This document shows, piece by piece, positions 18,635 through 26,094 of a stretch of 64,000 nt of DNA. This DNA comes from Gemmobacter denitrificans (GTDB lineage: Bacteria; Pseudomonadota; Alphaproteobacteria; Rhodobacterales; Rhodobacteraceae). The position numbers and the translations under genes are program-made. The notes under the pieces were generated by a model, which saw only the letters and a program-made list of their open reading frames with translations, had not been told where the DNA came from and did not search any database. The stretch covers positions 248,001 to 312,000 of the forward strand of contig NZ_JBALHR010000004.1 in assembly GCF_036964905.1 (NCBI RefSeq), read 5' to 3'. Position 1 is the stretch's first letter, and each line of letters begins with the position of its first letter.

Positions 18635-18652
18635 GCCGAAGTTTTGTGACAG
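18635..18652 (-). promoter_or_regulatory. Candidate Pho box upstream of pstS
   Basis: On the minus strand the site reads CTGTCAC-AAAA-CTTCGGC. The first heptamer matches the Pho half-site CTGTCAT in six of seven positions and is followed by the expected four-base A-rich spacer; the second half-site is poor (three of seven). It is about 100 bases upstream of the pstS ATG, as expected for PhoB activation of this operon. Confidence 0.5.
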
Positions 18653-18797
18653 TTCTGTAAAGCGACCCATGTGATAGGCACCGAATCTGTGGAAAAGATT
18701 AACCGCGCCGGAATCGGTTCCCCGCTGACGCGGCGTTCATCTGCAGATCGCGCACAAGGCTGTTAGCCTGTCGCGGCAGGGCAGGGGAGGACATGCC

Positions 18798-20189
18798 ATG
18801 ACAGCGACAATTGCCGCGACAGTGGCCGCACAAAAGGCGCAGGTGGCGGCGCGGCGGCTGCGATTCGGCCTGGCAGAACGGCGGCAGGCGCTGGCCGATC
18901 TGCGCCGCGCGATCATCGCGCATGAGGCCGATCTGCAGGCCGCCGTGGCCCAGGACATGGGCAAGCATCCTGCCGAATTCACCCTGCTGGAAATCGTGCC
19001 GACCCTGGCCGAGATCACGCATGCGCGGCGGGCCTTGCCCGGATGGATGCGGGCGCGGCGGCAGGCGGGCGGGTTGGCCGGCCTGGGCACCGTGGCCCGG
19101 CTGCGGCCCGAAACCAAAGGCGCCGCGCTGATCATCGCCCCATGGAACTATCCGGTCAGTCTGGCGCTTGGTCCGCTGGTTTCGGCCCTGGCCGCGGGGT
19201 GCAGCGCGGTGCTGAAGCCCTCGGAGCTGACGCCCGCCACCTCTGCCGTGCTGGCGCGGCTGGTCGCCAGCGCCTTTCCGCCCGACCTTGTGACCGTGAT
19301 CGAAGGCGGCAAGGAAGTGGCCGAAGAGCTTCTGGCCCAGCCCTTTGACCATATCTTCTTCACCGGCAGCCCCGAGGTGGGCCGGATCGTCATGGCGGCG
19401 GCGGCGCGGTCATTGGCCTCTGTCACGTTGGAACTGGGGGGGAAATCGCCCGCCATTGTCGGGCCGGGGGCCGATCTGACCCGGGCGGCGCGCTGGATCG
19501 CCTTTGGCAAGTTCAGCAATGCCGGCCAGACCTGCATTGCCCCTGATCATGTGTTTGTGGCCGACAGCGTGGCCGAAGCCTTCGGCACGGAATTGCGGCG
19601 GGCCATCGCAGGCATGTATCCCAAGGGGCTAGGCTCGCCCGATCTGGCGCAGATTGTCAGCCCCCGCCATGCGGCCCGGCTGACCGGGCATCTGGCCGAG
19701 GCGCAGGCTCAGGGTGCGCGGCTGGTGCTGGGCGGTGCGTCGGAGGCACGTCGCATCGAACCCACGCTGATCGAGGCATTGGCCCCCGATTGCGCGCTGG
19801 ATCGCGAGGAAATCTTTGGCCCCATCCTGCCGATCATCCGCTATGGCGCTTTGGATGCGGTGATCGGTCGGATCAATGCCCGGCCCAAGCCACTGGCCCT
19901 CTATGTCTTTGATACCGACCGCAGCCGGATCGACAGGATCATCGCCGAAACCTCGTCTGGGTCGGTGGGGGTGAACCTGACCCTGCTGCAATTCTCCCAT
20001 GCGGGCCTCCCCTTTGGCGGGGTGAACAGTTCGGGCATCGGGGCCGCGCATGGGCATTGGGGCTTTCGGGCCTTCAGTCATGAAAAGGCGGTGCTGGAAA
20101 ACCGCTTTTCACCCCTGTCACTGCTGTTCCCGCCCTATGGCAGACGGGCGCGGCGGATGATCGGGCTGGTGCGCCGCTTTCTGACCTGA
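18798..20189 (+). CDS. Aldehyde dehydrogenase (class 3 / coniferyl-aldehyde dehydrogenase-like)
   Basis: A 463-residue NAD(P)-dependent aldehyde dehydrogenase oxidising aldehydes to acids. It has the coenzyme motif IIAPWNYP (residues 112-119), FFTGSPEVGRIV in the Rossmann fold, the general base in LELGGKSP (Glu212) and the catalytic cysteine in NAGQTCIAPD (Cys246). The short length (about 460), the IAPWNYP form and the C-terminal basic tail resemble class 3, fatty-aldehyde or coniferyl-aldehyde enzymes and not the 500-residue class 1/2 group. A GGGGAGG ribosome site precedes the ATG. It is divergent from pstS and stands alone, so substrate is unassigned. Confidence 0.9.
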   Translation: MTATIAATVAAQKAQVAARRLRFGLAERRQALADLRRAIIAHEADLQAAVAQDMGKHPAEFTLLEIVPTLAEITHARRALPGWMRARRQAGGLAGLGTVARLRPETKGAALIIAPWNYPVSLALGPLVSALAAGCSAVLKPSELTPATSAVLARLVASAFPPDLVTVIEGGKEVAEELLAQPFDHIFFTGSPEVGRIVMAAAARSLASVTLELGGKSPAIVGPGADLTRAARWIAFGKFSNAGQTCIAPDHVFVADSVAEAFGTELRRAIAGMYPKGLGSPDLAQIVSPRHAARLTGHLAEAQAQGARLVLGGASEARRIEPTLIEALAPDCALDREEIFGPILPIIRYGALDAVIGRINARPKPLALYVFDTDRSRIDRIIAETSSGSVGVNLTLLQFSHAGLPFGGVNSSGIGAAHGHWGFRAFSHEKAVLENRFSPLSLLFPPYGRRARRMIGLVRRFLT

Positions 20190-20197
20190 GGCCGCAT

Positions 20198-20232
20198 AAA
20201 AGAAAACGCGGCAGGGTTGCCCCCGCCGCGTT
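20198..20232 (-). terminator. Rho-independent terminator of rplY
   Basis: An eight-base stem (AACGCGGC at 20205-20212, GCCGCGTT at 20225-20232) is followed on the minus strand by TTTTCTTTT. It begins 24 bases after the rplY stop. The same hairpin, lying just after the aldehyde dehydrogenase stop, may also block that transcript from the other side. Confidence 0.85.
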
Positions 20233-20255
20233 GCCGGTCCCACAAGGGGGCCGGA

Positions 20256-20843
20256 TTACTCGTCTGCGACCAGGCCCGAAGGTGCGGTCACGTTGGCGAT
20301 GACGAAGTTCCGGTCGATGGTCGGTTTGGCGCCGTTCGGCAGGGTCACGTCATTGATGTGGATCACATCGCCGAAGTTTTTGCCGGTCAGGTCCACGACG
20401 ATTTCCGACGGGATGTCCGAAGCCAGAACTTCCAGTTCCACTTCCGGACGTACCACGGTCAGGGTGCCGCCACGCTTCAGCCCGGGGGCCGCGTCGTGGT
20501 TGATGAAGGTCACATGGATGAACAGGTTGATGCGGCTGTCATCGTGCAGACGCATGAAATCCACGTGGGTCGGCAGGTCCTTGACCACATCGCGCTGAAC
20601 GCCGCGGCAGACGACATGCACGTCGCCCTGGCCTTCGACTTTCAGGTTGAACAGGGTCGAAAGGAAACGGCCTTGCTTCAGACGCTTCAGCAGGGTGTTG
20701 TAGTTCATGTTGATCGGCATCGGGTCCTGCTTGTCCCCATAGACGATGCCGGGGACGAGCCCCTGCCGGCGTGCCTGGCGAGCGGCCCCCTTGCCCGTCC
20801 CCGCGCGCAGCTCGGCGTGCAGATCTTCGATCTTGCTTGCCAT
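20256..20843 (-). CDS. rplY: 50S ribosomal protein L25 (general stress protein Ctc type)
   Basis: A 195-residue 5S-rRNA-binding ribosomal protein of the long Ctc/TL5 type, with the N-terminal L25 domain (residues 1-95, ELRAGTGKGAARQARRQGLVPGIVYG) and the C-terminal beta domain (EVLASDIPSEIVVDLTG). The ATG at 20843 (MASKIEDLHAE) with GGAGA upstream is chosen over three earlier in-frame ATGs. The 5' leader contains a strong hairpin and a candidate promoter. Peptidyl-tRNA hydrolase, often found between rplY and ychF, is absent here. Confidence 0.95.
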   Translation of the reverse strand: MASKIEDLHAELRAGTGKGAARQARRQGLVPGIVYGDKQDPMPINMNYNTLLKRLKQGRFLSTLFNLKVEGQGDVHVVCRGVQRDVVKDLPTHVDFMRLHDDSRINLFIHVTFINHDAAPGLKRGGTLTVVRPEVELEVLASDIPSEIVVDLTGKNFGDVIHINDVTLPNGAKPTIDRNFVIANVTAPSGLVADE

Positions 20844-20871
20844 TGTATTCTCCATCGTTGGCATTGCAATC

Positions 20872-20902
20872 ATCCGTCACCCTCCAAGGGTGCGTGACGG
20901 AT
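20872..20902 (-). promoter_or_regulatory. Hairpin in the rplY 5' leader
   Basis: Nine-base arms ATCCGTCAC and GTGACGGAT enclose a 13-base loop, 28 bases upstream of the rplY start codon. With the promoter proposed just upstream, the hairpin would form at or within a few bases of the mRNA 5' end, so it could stabilise the message or take part in autoregulation (inference). Confidence 0.55.
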
Positions 20903-20910
20903 CGGCGGGC

Positions 20911-20937
20911 ATTATCCGGGAATCGTGCGGATGGCAA
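20911..20937 (-). promoter_or_regulatory. Candidate sigma-70 promoter of rplY
   Basis: On the minus strand TTGCCA (20932-20937) and GATAAT (20911-20916) each match the -35 and -10 consensus in five of six positions, spaced by 15 bases, which is short. It lies in the gap between ychF and rplY and would start transcription near 20904. Confidence 0.5.
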
Positions 20938-20985
20938 GCGGAAAGGCCCGTCTTCAGGCCCCTCCGGCGGGCTGCGCGCGCCTTA

Positions 20986-22083
20986 TCAGCCGTTGAACAG
21001 GAAGTGCAGAACGTCGCCGTCCTTCACCTCATAGGTCTTGCCTTCCACCCGGAACTTGCCCGCCTCCTTGGCGCCCGCCTCGCCCTTGTGGGCGATGTAA
21101 TCGTCATAGGCGACGGTTTCGGCGCGGATGAAGCCCTTTTCAAAATCGCCATGGATAACGCCCGCCGCCTGCGGAGCCAGCATCCCTGACAGGATCGTCC
21201 AGGCGCGGGCCTCTTTCGGGCCGACGGTGAAATAGGTGCGCAGGCCCAGCAGGGCATAGCCCGCGCGGATCAGGCGATCCAGACCCGCCTCGGCCAGCCC
21301 CATTTCCTCCAGGAACATCGCGGCTTCGTCATCGGAAAGCTGGCTGATCTCTTCCTCGATCTTGGCCGAAATCACCACCGAGGCCGCGCCTTGCTTGGCC
21401 GCCATCTCGGCCACGCGGGCGGATTGGCTGTTGCCCTCGGCGGCCTTCGATTCCTCGACATTGCAGACAAACAGCACGGGCTTGGCCGTCAGCAGTTGCA
21501 GCATGCGCCATTGCTTCTGGTCATCCGCCGCCACCTGCACGGTGCGGGCGGGCTTGCCCTCGTTCAGCGCGGCCAGTGCGGCGCGCAGCAGGCGGTCCTG
21601 ATCCAGCGTCTCCTGATCGCCGCCGCGCAGCTTTTTCGACAGGCTGGCCAGACGGCGCTCGATCGATTCCATATCGGCCAGCATCAGCTCGGTCTCGATG
21701 GTTTCGGCATCGGCGACCGGATCAATCCGGCCTTCCACATGGGTGATGTCGCCATCTTCAAAGCAGCGCAGCACATGGGCAATCGCGTCGCATTCGCGGA
21801 TATTGGCGAGGAACTGGTTGCCCAGACCTTCGCCTTTTGATGCCCCGCGCACGAGGCCCGCAATATCCACAAAGGTCATCCGGGTCGGGATGATCTGTTT
21901 GGAGCCCGCAATCGCCGCCAGCTTGTCCAGCCGCGCATCTGGCACCGCCACTTCGCCCACGTTGGGTTCGATGGTGCAGAAGGGGAAGTTGGCGGCCTGC
22001 GCGGCAGCCGTGCGCGTCAGCGCGTTGAAGAGCGTGGACTTGCCCACATTCGGCAGCCCGACAATGCCCATCTTGAAGCCCAT
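20986..22083 (-). CDS. ychF: Ribosome-binding ATPase YchF (Obg/HflX-related)
   Basis: A 365-residue cytoplasmic P-loop NTPase associated with ribosomes and stress responses. The G1 motif GLPNVGKST is at residues 9-17 and the G3-like DIAGLVRGAS follows near residue 73. The base-specificity motif reads FVCNVEES (NVEE instead of NKxD), which marks the ATP-preferring YchF branch, and the C-terminal TGS domain ends in the conserved AKEAGKFRVEGKTYEVKDGDVLHFLFN. AGGAG is upstream of the ATG. It is followed on the same strand by rplY. Confidence 0.96.
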   Translation of the reverse strand: MGFKMGIVGLPNVGKSTLFNALTRTAAAQAANFPFCTIEPNVGEVAVPDARLDKLAAIAGSKQIIPTRMTFVDIAGLVRGASKGEGLGNQFLANIRECDAIAHVLRCFEDGDITHVEGRIDPVADAETIETELMLADMESIERRLASLSKKLRGGDQETLDQDRLLRAALAALNEGKPARTVQVAADDQKQWRMLQLLTAKPVLFVCNVEESKAAEGNSQSARVAEMAAKQGAASVVISAKIEEEISQLSDDEAAMFLEEMGLAEAGLDRLIRAGYALLGLRTYFTVGPKEARAWTILSGMLAPQAAGVIHGDFEKGFIRAETVAYDDYIAHKGEAGAKEAGKFRVEGKTYEVKDGDVLHFLFNG

Positions 22084-22122
22084 GTTCCCGCTCCTTTGAC
22101 CTTTGGCGCGCTTTTATGGGGG

Positions 22123-23748
22123 ATGGGGGATAGGATCAAGCGCGGCTTTGCCGCCCTTGCGTTTCGGCTTTCGCCAAAGTTGAATGCAGGGATGAACTGG
22201 ACGATTGACAAGACAATTTCCATAACGCTTGCCGTCTGGACGGTGGCCGCAGGCCTGCTGGGCGTTGCGTTCCAGACATTTGGGGCCGTGGCCTGGCATT
22301 GGCTGGCCTTCATCCTCTGGCTGGGATTGGCGCTTGTGGCCTTGCTGATGCAGGCCGATACGGAACGTCGTACCTATCTGTCCGCCACGCTGCGCCATCG
22401 CCGCTATACTCAGGTTTACCTCTATCTGGCGCGGCCTCTGAACACCTGGCTCTGGCACCGGCTGGGGCGGATGGAGCCGGGGCCAGACGGCACCTTGCGC
22501 CCGCCCCCCGAAACCGCGCCCCTGCGGCGGTTGATGCGCATGGCGCTGACATGGCGGGTGCTGAACTTCGCTCTTTTGCTGGCGGTGGCCTATCCGGTGC
22601 TGGCGCTGCTACGGCCCTGGCTGTTTGGCGGCGATGCTGTCCTGGGCGCGGGGATCGTGGTGTTCCCGGCCAGCCCATTCTGGCCGGATCGCGCGGTTGT
22701 TCTGGGGCAGCTTGTTATCCTGACTTCGGGTTTTCTGGGCAGGCATCTGGCGCGCTCAAATGCGCGGCGGTTCTGGCGAAATGCCGCTGACTGGCTGCCA
22801 ATGTTTGCACTCGCATCAGCATTCGCATTTGCATACACTTTCGCTGCAGAATACGCATTCGCAGGCGGATACGCGGTCGCATTTGCATTTGCATTCTCAT
22901 ATGCGTTCACTGGCGCATATGCATTCGGATACGCAGTGGTAATCGCGGGAGCCTTCGCACTTGCTGGTGCGTTTTCTGGCGAGGGCGCAGGGGCGCTAGC
23001 ACTGGTATTCGCATTCGCATTCACGCTCACACTGGGTTTTCTTTGGGAAACTAGCCGCCCGGGTGGCGCAGTCATCTACTTGCTGTTTTGGTGGTCGCTT
23101 GGCTTGGCAATCCTCGTGCGCTTTGTCGACGCAAGCGCACTAACAACAGGTCGCAAGGCGATGATCGTTTTCCTAGCCGTTTTGCCCCTCATCAACGGCC
23201 TTTTCGACGCCCTGTCCTATGCCGCCACCCTGGCCACGATGCGCAAGGGGCTGGCGACCCGTTGGGCGCTGCTGCTGGGCCTGTTGGACCTTGGGATTGG
23301 CGCGCTGCTTTTTGCCGGGCTGGGGGCCACGATGCTGGCGGTGATTGCGGCGCTGAATGCCCTGGCCAATGCGCCGCTGGTGGATCTGCCTGCGTTGTTT
23401 GCGGGTTTGCGGGCAAGCCCCGGCGATTACTGGTGGCTTTACATGATCCTGTTTTCCACCCTTGTGCCGACAGCCCTGCATCTGTTGCTTGCGGCGCTGG
23501 CGTTGCAGGGGCTTCTTCCCCAAGGCCCACGTCGGCGCATCGCGCGCTGGATCGATGCCTCGCCCCACAGCCCGCTGGATGCCGTGCGGGGCTTTATGGC
23601 GCAGGCCACGCTTTGGTGGCTGCCGATCCTGCTTCTTGCCGGGGCGGCTTGGGCACTTTGGCAGGGTATTGGCGGTTTCGCGGCCCGGGTGGGGTTGGGC
23701 TATCTTGCGCTGCTGGAGACCTTTGCGATCTGGGTCGGGGCAGTTTGA
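22123..23748 (+). CDS. Polytopic membrane protein with Ala/Phe/Tyr repeat segment, unknown function
   Basis: About 541 residues with many predicted membrane helices and no recognised domain. Residues about 40-90 contain two helices (ITLAVWTVAAGLLGVAF; WLAFILWLGLALVALL), then a cytoplasmic arginine-rich segment (ADTERRTYLSATLRHRRY), more helices, and from about residue 228 to 305 a low-complexity hydrophobic run dominated by AF, AY and AG pairs. Five or so further helices follow. Translation start is uncertain: ATG 22123, TTG 22096 or ATG 22192 are possible and none has a strong ribosome site. It is divergent from ychF and followed 66 bases later by trpA. Codon and base composition of the repeat segment is visibly more AT-rich than its neighbours. 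Confidence 0.75.
   Translation: MGDRIKRGFAALAFRLSPKLNAGMNWTIDKTISITLAVWTVAAGLLGVAFQTFGAVAWHWLAFILWLGLALVALLMQADTERRTYLSATLRHRRYTQVYLYLARPLNTWLWHRLGRMEPGPDGTLRPPPETAPLRRLMRMALTWRVLNFALLLAVAYPVLALLRPWLFGGDAVLGAGIVVFPASPFWPDRAVVLGQLVILTSGFLGRHLARSNARRFWRNAADWLPMFALASAFAFAYTFAAEYAFAGGYAVAFAFAFSYAFTGAYAFGYAVVIAGAFALAGAFSGEGAGALALVFAFAFTLTLGFLWETSRPGGAVIYLLFWWSLGLAILVRFVDASALTTGRKAMIVFLAVLPLINGLFDALSYAATLATMRKGLATRWALLLGLLDLGIGALLFAGLGATMLAVIAALNALANAPLVDLPALFAGLRASPGDYWWLYMILFSTLVPTALHLLLAALALQGLLPQGPRRRIARWIDASPHSPLDAVRGFMAQATLWWLPILLLAGAAWALWQGIGGFAARVGLGYLALLETFAIWVGAV
22803..23037 (+). repeat. Degenerate GCATTY/GCATAY hexamer repeat inside a membrane protein gene
   Basis: The segment is built from imperfect copies of six-base units such as GCATTC, GCATTT, GCATAC and GCATAT in one reading frame, encoding alternating Ala-Phe and Ala-Tyr. 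The units are mixed with GGC/GGA-containing ones and the array is not perfectly tandem. It is AT-rich for this genome and looks like expansion of a simple repeat. Confidence 0.7.
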
Positions 23749-23814
23749 TTGCATCCCCCCTTGATTTCCGGCCTTGTCCCGTGCAAGCCCAAGGCGGCAT
23801 TCAAGGGACCGGCC

Positions 23815-24606
23815 ATGACCAGAATTGATGATACGTTCGCGCGGCTGAAGGCCGAGGGGAAGAAGGCCTTCGTCGCCTATATCATGGGGGGCGATCCTGA
23901 TGTGGCCACCTCGCTTGCGGTGATGCAGGGCCTGCCGGGGGCAGGGGTGGATATCATCGAGCTGGGCATGCCCTTCACCGATCCGATGGCCGATGGCCCG
24001 ACGATCCAGCTGGCCGGGCAGCGCGCGCTGGATGGCGGCATGACCATGGACAAGGTGCTGGACATGGTGCGCGCCTTCCGCAAGGGCGATACGAAAACGC
24101 CGATCGTGCTGATGGGCTATTACAACCCGATCTATGCGCGCGGTGTGGATCGCTTTCTGGCCGAGGCGGTCGAGGCCGGGATTGACGGGCTGATCGTGGT
24201 CGATCTGCCACCCGAAGAGGATAGCGAATTGTGCATCCCGGCGCAGGCGGCGGGGATCAATTTCATCCGTCTGGCCACGCCCACCACCGATGACAAGCGC
24301 CTGCCCAAGGTGCTGCAGAATACCAGCGGCTTTGTCTATTATGTCTCGATCACCGGGATCACGGGGGCCGCTGCGGCGCAGGCCGCCGATGTGGCCCCCG
24401 AGGTCGCGCGGATCAAGGCGGCGACCGATCTGCCGGTGATCGTGGGCTTTGGCATCACCACCGCCGAAAACGCGCGCGACATTGCGGGCATCGCCGATGG
24501 CTGCGTTGTCGGCTCGGCCATCGTGAAGGAAATCGGCGCGGGCAAGCCCGTCGATCAGGTTCTGGCCCGGGTGGCCGATCTTGCCGCGGGCGCGCATTCG
24601 GCCTGA
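23815..24606 (+). CDS. trpA: Tryptophan synthase alpha chain
   Basis: A 263-residue TIM-barrel subunit that cleaves indole-3-glycerol phosphate to indole and glyceraldehyde-3-phosphate in complex with TrpB. The catalytic glutamate is in IIELGMPFTDPMADGP (Glu49) with Asp60 in the same loop, and the phosphate-binding loop is VGFGITTAENAR. The ATG at 23815 with AAGGGA upstream matches the family N-terminus (MTRIDDTFARLKAEG). No trpB is adjacent. Its 3' end overlaps the convergent ArsR-type gene by 52 bases. Confidence 0.96.
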   Translation: MTRIDDTFARLKAEGKKAFVAYIMGGDPDVATSLAVMQGLPGAGVDIIELGMPFTDPMADGPTIQLAGQRALDGGMTMDKVLDMVRAFRKGDTKTPIVLMGYYNPIYARGVDRFLAEAVEAGIDGLIVVDLPPEEDSELCIPAQAAGINFIRLATPTTDDKRLPKVLQNTSGFVYYVSITGITGAAAAQAADVAPEVARIKAATDLPVIVGFGITTAENARDIAGIADGCVVGSAIVKEIGAGKPVDQVLARVADLAAGAHSA

Positions 24607-25277
24607 ACCGGCGGAAAGGCCGCGTCAAAGGCGCGGCGACCCTGATCGGAAAACTGCAGCAGGCGGCCCCCCTCCGGCCGCCTGATCCATGTCTGGCCCA
24701 GCATATGCTGCAACAGTGCCGCCCCAAGCGCGCCGGCCAGATGGTTGCGCCTTTCGCTCCAGTCCAGGCATTGCCGACACAGCGGGCGGCGGCTGGGGGC
24801 AAGGCTGAGGCCCAACCCGGCCAGAAAAGCGCGCCCCGGCTCTGTCAATACAGGCCCGTCCTGGCCCAGCAGCAGATGGCCGCGTGCCACCAGGCTGTCA
24901 TGCAGTTGCACCCCCGCCGCCCCGGCCAGATGGTCGTAACAGACCCGTGCCGCGCGCAGGCCTTCATCCCGGGGGCCGGGGCGGTGGCGCAGATGGCCCC
25001 GCGCGGCGGCCAGCCCCAGCAGGGATTCCAGCACGCCCGCCACCTCGGGCCCGGCCAGCGCATAATACTTGTGCCGTCCCGACATGCGGGCCTCGACCAG
25101 CCCGCCCGCCGCCAGCCGCGCCAGATGGCCCGATGCGGTCTGCACGGTGATCCCTGATTCATTGGCCAGTTCGGTGACTGTCAGTGCCGCCCCAGCCAGT
25201 AGGGCGGTCAACATATTGGCGCGCGCCGGATCGCCGATCAGCGCCGCGATGCGGGCAAGGTCTGGTCCGTCTTTCAT
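24555..25277 (-). CDS. ArsR-family winged-helix transcriptional regulator
   Basis: A 240-residue regulator. The N-terminal winged helix (DPARANMLTALLAGAALTVTELANESGITVQTASGHLARL, residues 16-55) is of ArsR type. The longer C-terminal half carries the conserved CYDHLAG motif and LCRQCLDWSERRNHLAGALG, which could bind a metal or respond to thiol chemistry. This two-part architecture is common in proteobacteria and its ligand is unknown. It is divergently transcribed from the NIPSNAP and monooxygenase-like genes across an 82-base gap and probably controls them; no clear long dyad is visible in that gap. The last 52 bases overlap the end of trpA. Confidence 0.88.
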   Translation of the reverse strand: MKDGPDLARIAALIGDPARANMLTALLAGAALTVTELANESGITVQTASGHLARLAAGGLVEARMSGRHKYYALAGPEVAGVLESLLGLAAARGHLRHRPGPRDEGLRAARVCYDHLAGAAGVQLHDSLVARGHLLLGQDGPVLTEPGRAFLAGLGLSLAPSRRPLCRQCLDWSERRNHLAGALGAALLQHMLGQTWIRRPEGGRLLQFSDQGRRAFDAAFPPVQAECAPAARSATRART

Positions 25278-25359
25278 GGCACCTCCACAGTTCGATCATG
25301 GCCGAAGCATTGGCGTTACGCAATCGGGCAGAAGGGGGCAGCAACAGAAAGGACAGACC

Positions 25360-25683
25360 ATGCTGACCTGCATCATCCGTTATCACATCGACCCGACGAA
25401 AAAGGCGCAGTTCGAAACCTACGCCCGCACCTGGGGGCAGGCCATCCCGCGCTGCGGGGCCGGGTTGATCGGCTATTTCGCACCGCATGAAGGTTCATCC
25501 ACCCTGGCCTATGGCATCTATACCATCCCGTCGCTGGCCGAATACGAGGCCTATCGTGCAAGGCTGGCGGCTGATCCGCTGGGGCGGCAGAATTACGAAT
25601 TTGCGCAGCGCGAAGGTTTCCTGCTGCGTGAGGATCGTACCTTTCTGCGTCTGGTCTCGGCCCCGCATGGGGCGGGCGCATGA
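25360..25683 (+). CDS. NIPSNAP-family small protein
   Basis: A 107-residue protein with a single dimeric alpha-beta barrel of the NIPSNAP type (MLTCIIRYHIDPTKKAQFETYARTW at the N-terminus, then GLIGYFAPHEGS and LAEYEAYRARLAADP). Members are cytoplasmic and of poorly defined role. An AAAGGA ribosome site precedes the ATG. The stop codon overlaps the start of the next gene by four bases (ATGA), so the two small barrel proteins are made together. The adjacent divergent ArsR-type gene is the probable regulator. Confidence 0.85.
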   Translation: MLTCIIRYHIDPTKKAQFETYARTWGQAIPRCGAGLIGYFAPHEGSSTLAYGIYTIPSLAEYEAYRARLAADPLGRQNYEFAQREGFLLREDRTFLRLVSAPHGAGA

Positions 25684-26000
25684 TCGCGGTGATTTTCGAA
25701 GTCCTGCCCGCCCCCGGCGCGATGGCGGTCTATCTGGATCATGCGGCACGGCTGCGGGCCGAGCTGGAGACTGTGGACGGCTTTCTGGGTGTGGAACGGT
25801 TTCAAAGCCTGACCACGCCCGGCAAGTTGCTTTCGCTGTCGTTCTTCCGTGATGAGGAGGCAGTAAGGCGCTGGCGCGAAAGCCCGGATCACCGCTCCGC
25901 ACAAGAGGCCGGGCGCAGCGGGCTGTTTTCCGACTACAGGCTGCGTGTGGCTGCGGTGATCCGCGATTATGGGTTGGAGGATCGGGCAGAGGTGCCCTGA
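25680..26000 (+). CDS. Antibiotic-biosynthesis-monooxygenase (ABM) domain protein
   Basis: A 106-residue protein with the ABM fold (MIAVIFEVLPAPG, then the helix YLDHAARLRAELETVDGFLGVERFQS and the strand KLLSLSFFRDEEAVRRWRESPDHRSAQEAGR). The family includes cofactor-free quinone or anthrone monooxygenases and haem-degrading enzymes, but most members are uncharacterised. Coupled to the upstream NIPSNAP gene by a four-base overlap. Confidence 0.85.
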   Translation: MIAVIFEVLPAPGAMAVYLDHAARLRAELETVDGFLGVERFQSLTTPGKLLSLSFFRDEEAVRRWRESPDHRSAQEAGRSGLFSDYRLRVAAVIRDYGLEDRAEVP

Positions 26001-26037
26001 CCCCGCTGTCATTCTAGTTGGGTTCGACAACAGACTT

Positions 26038-26094
26038 GCATGGCGATATCCAATATTGGTAAGGTTACCTAACCAATATTGGATATCGCCATGC
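26038..26094. promoter_or_regulatory. 57-bp near-perfect palindrome spanning the lactate dehydrogenase start codon
   Basis: Two 23-base arms (26038-26060 and 26072-26094) are exact reverse complements, around an 11-base centre that itself pairs except for one mismatch (AGGTTACCT core). Each arm contains the self-palindromic decamer CCAATATTGG (26050-26059 and 26073-26082, 23 bp apart) and GATATC. The right arm ends one base into the second codon of the downstream gene, so the start codon is inside the structure. As DNA it could bind two repressor dimers; as RNA it would form a hairpin that hides the start codon. Confidence 0.85.
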
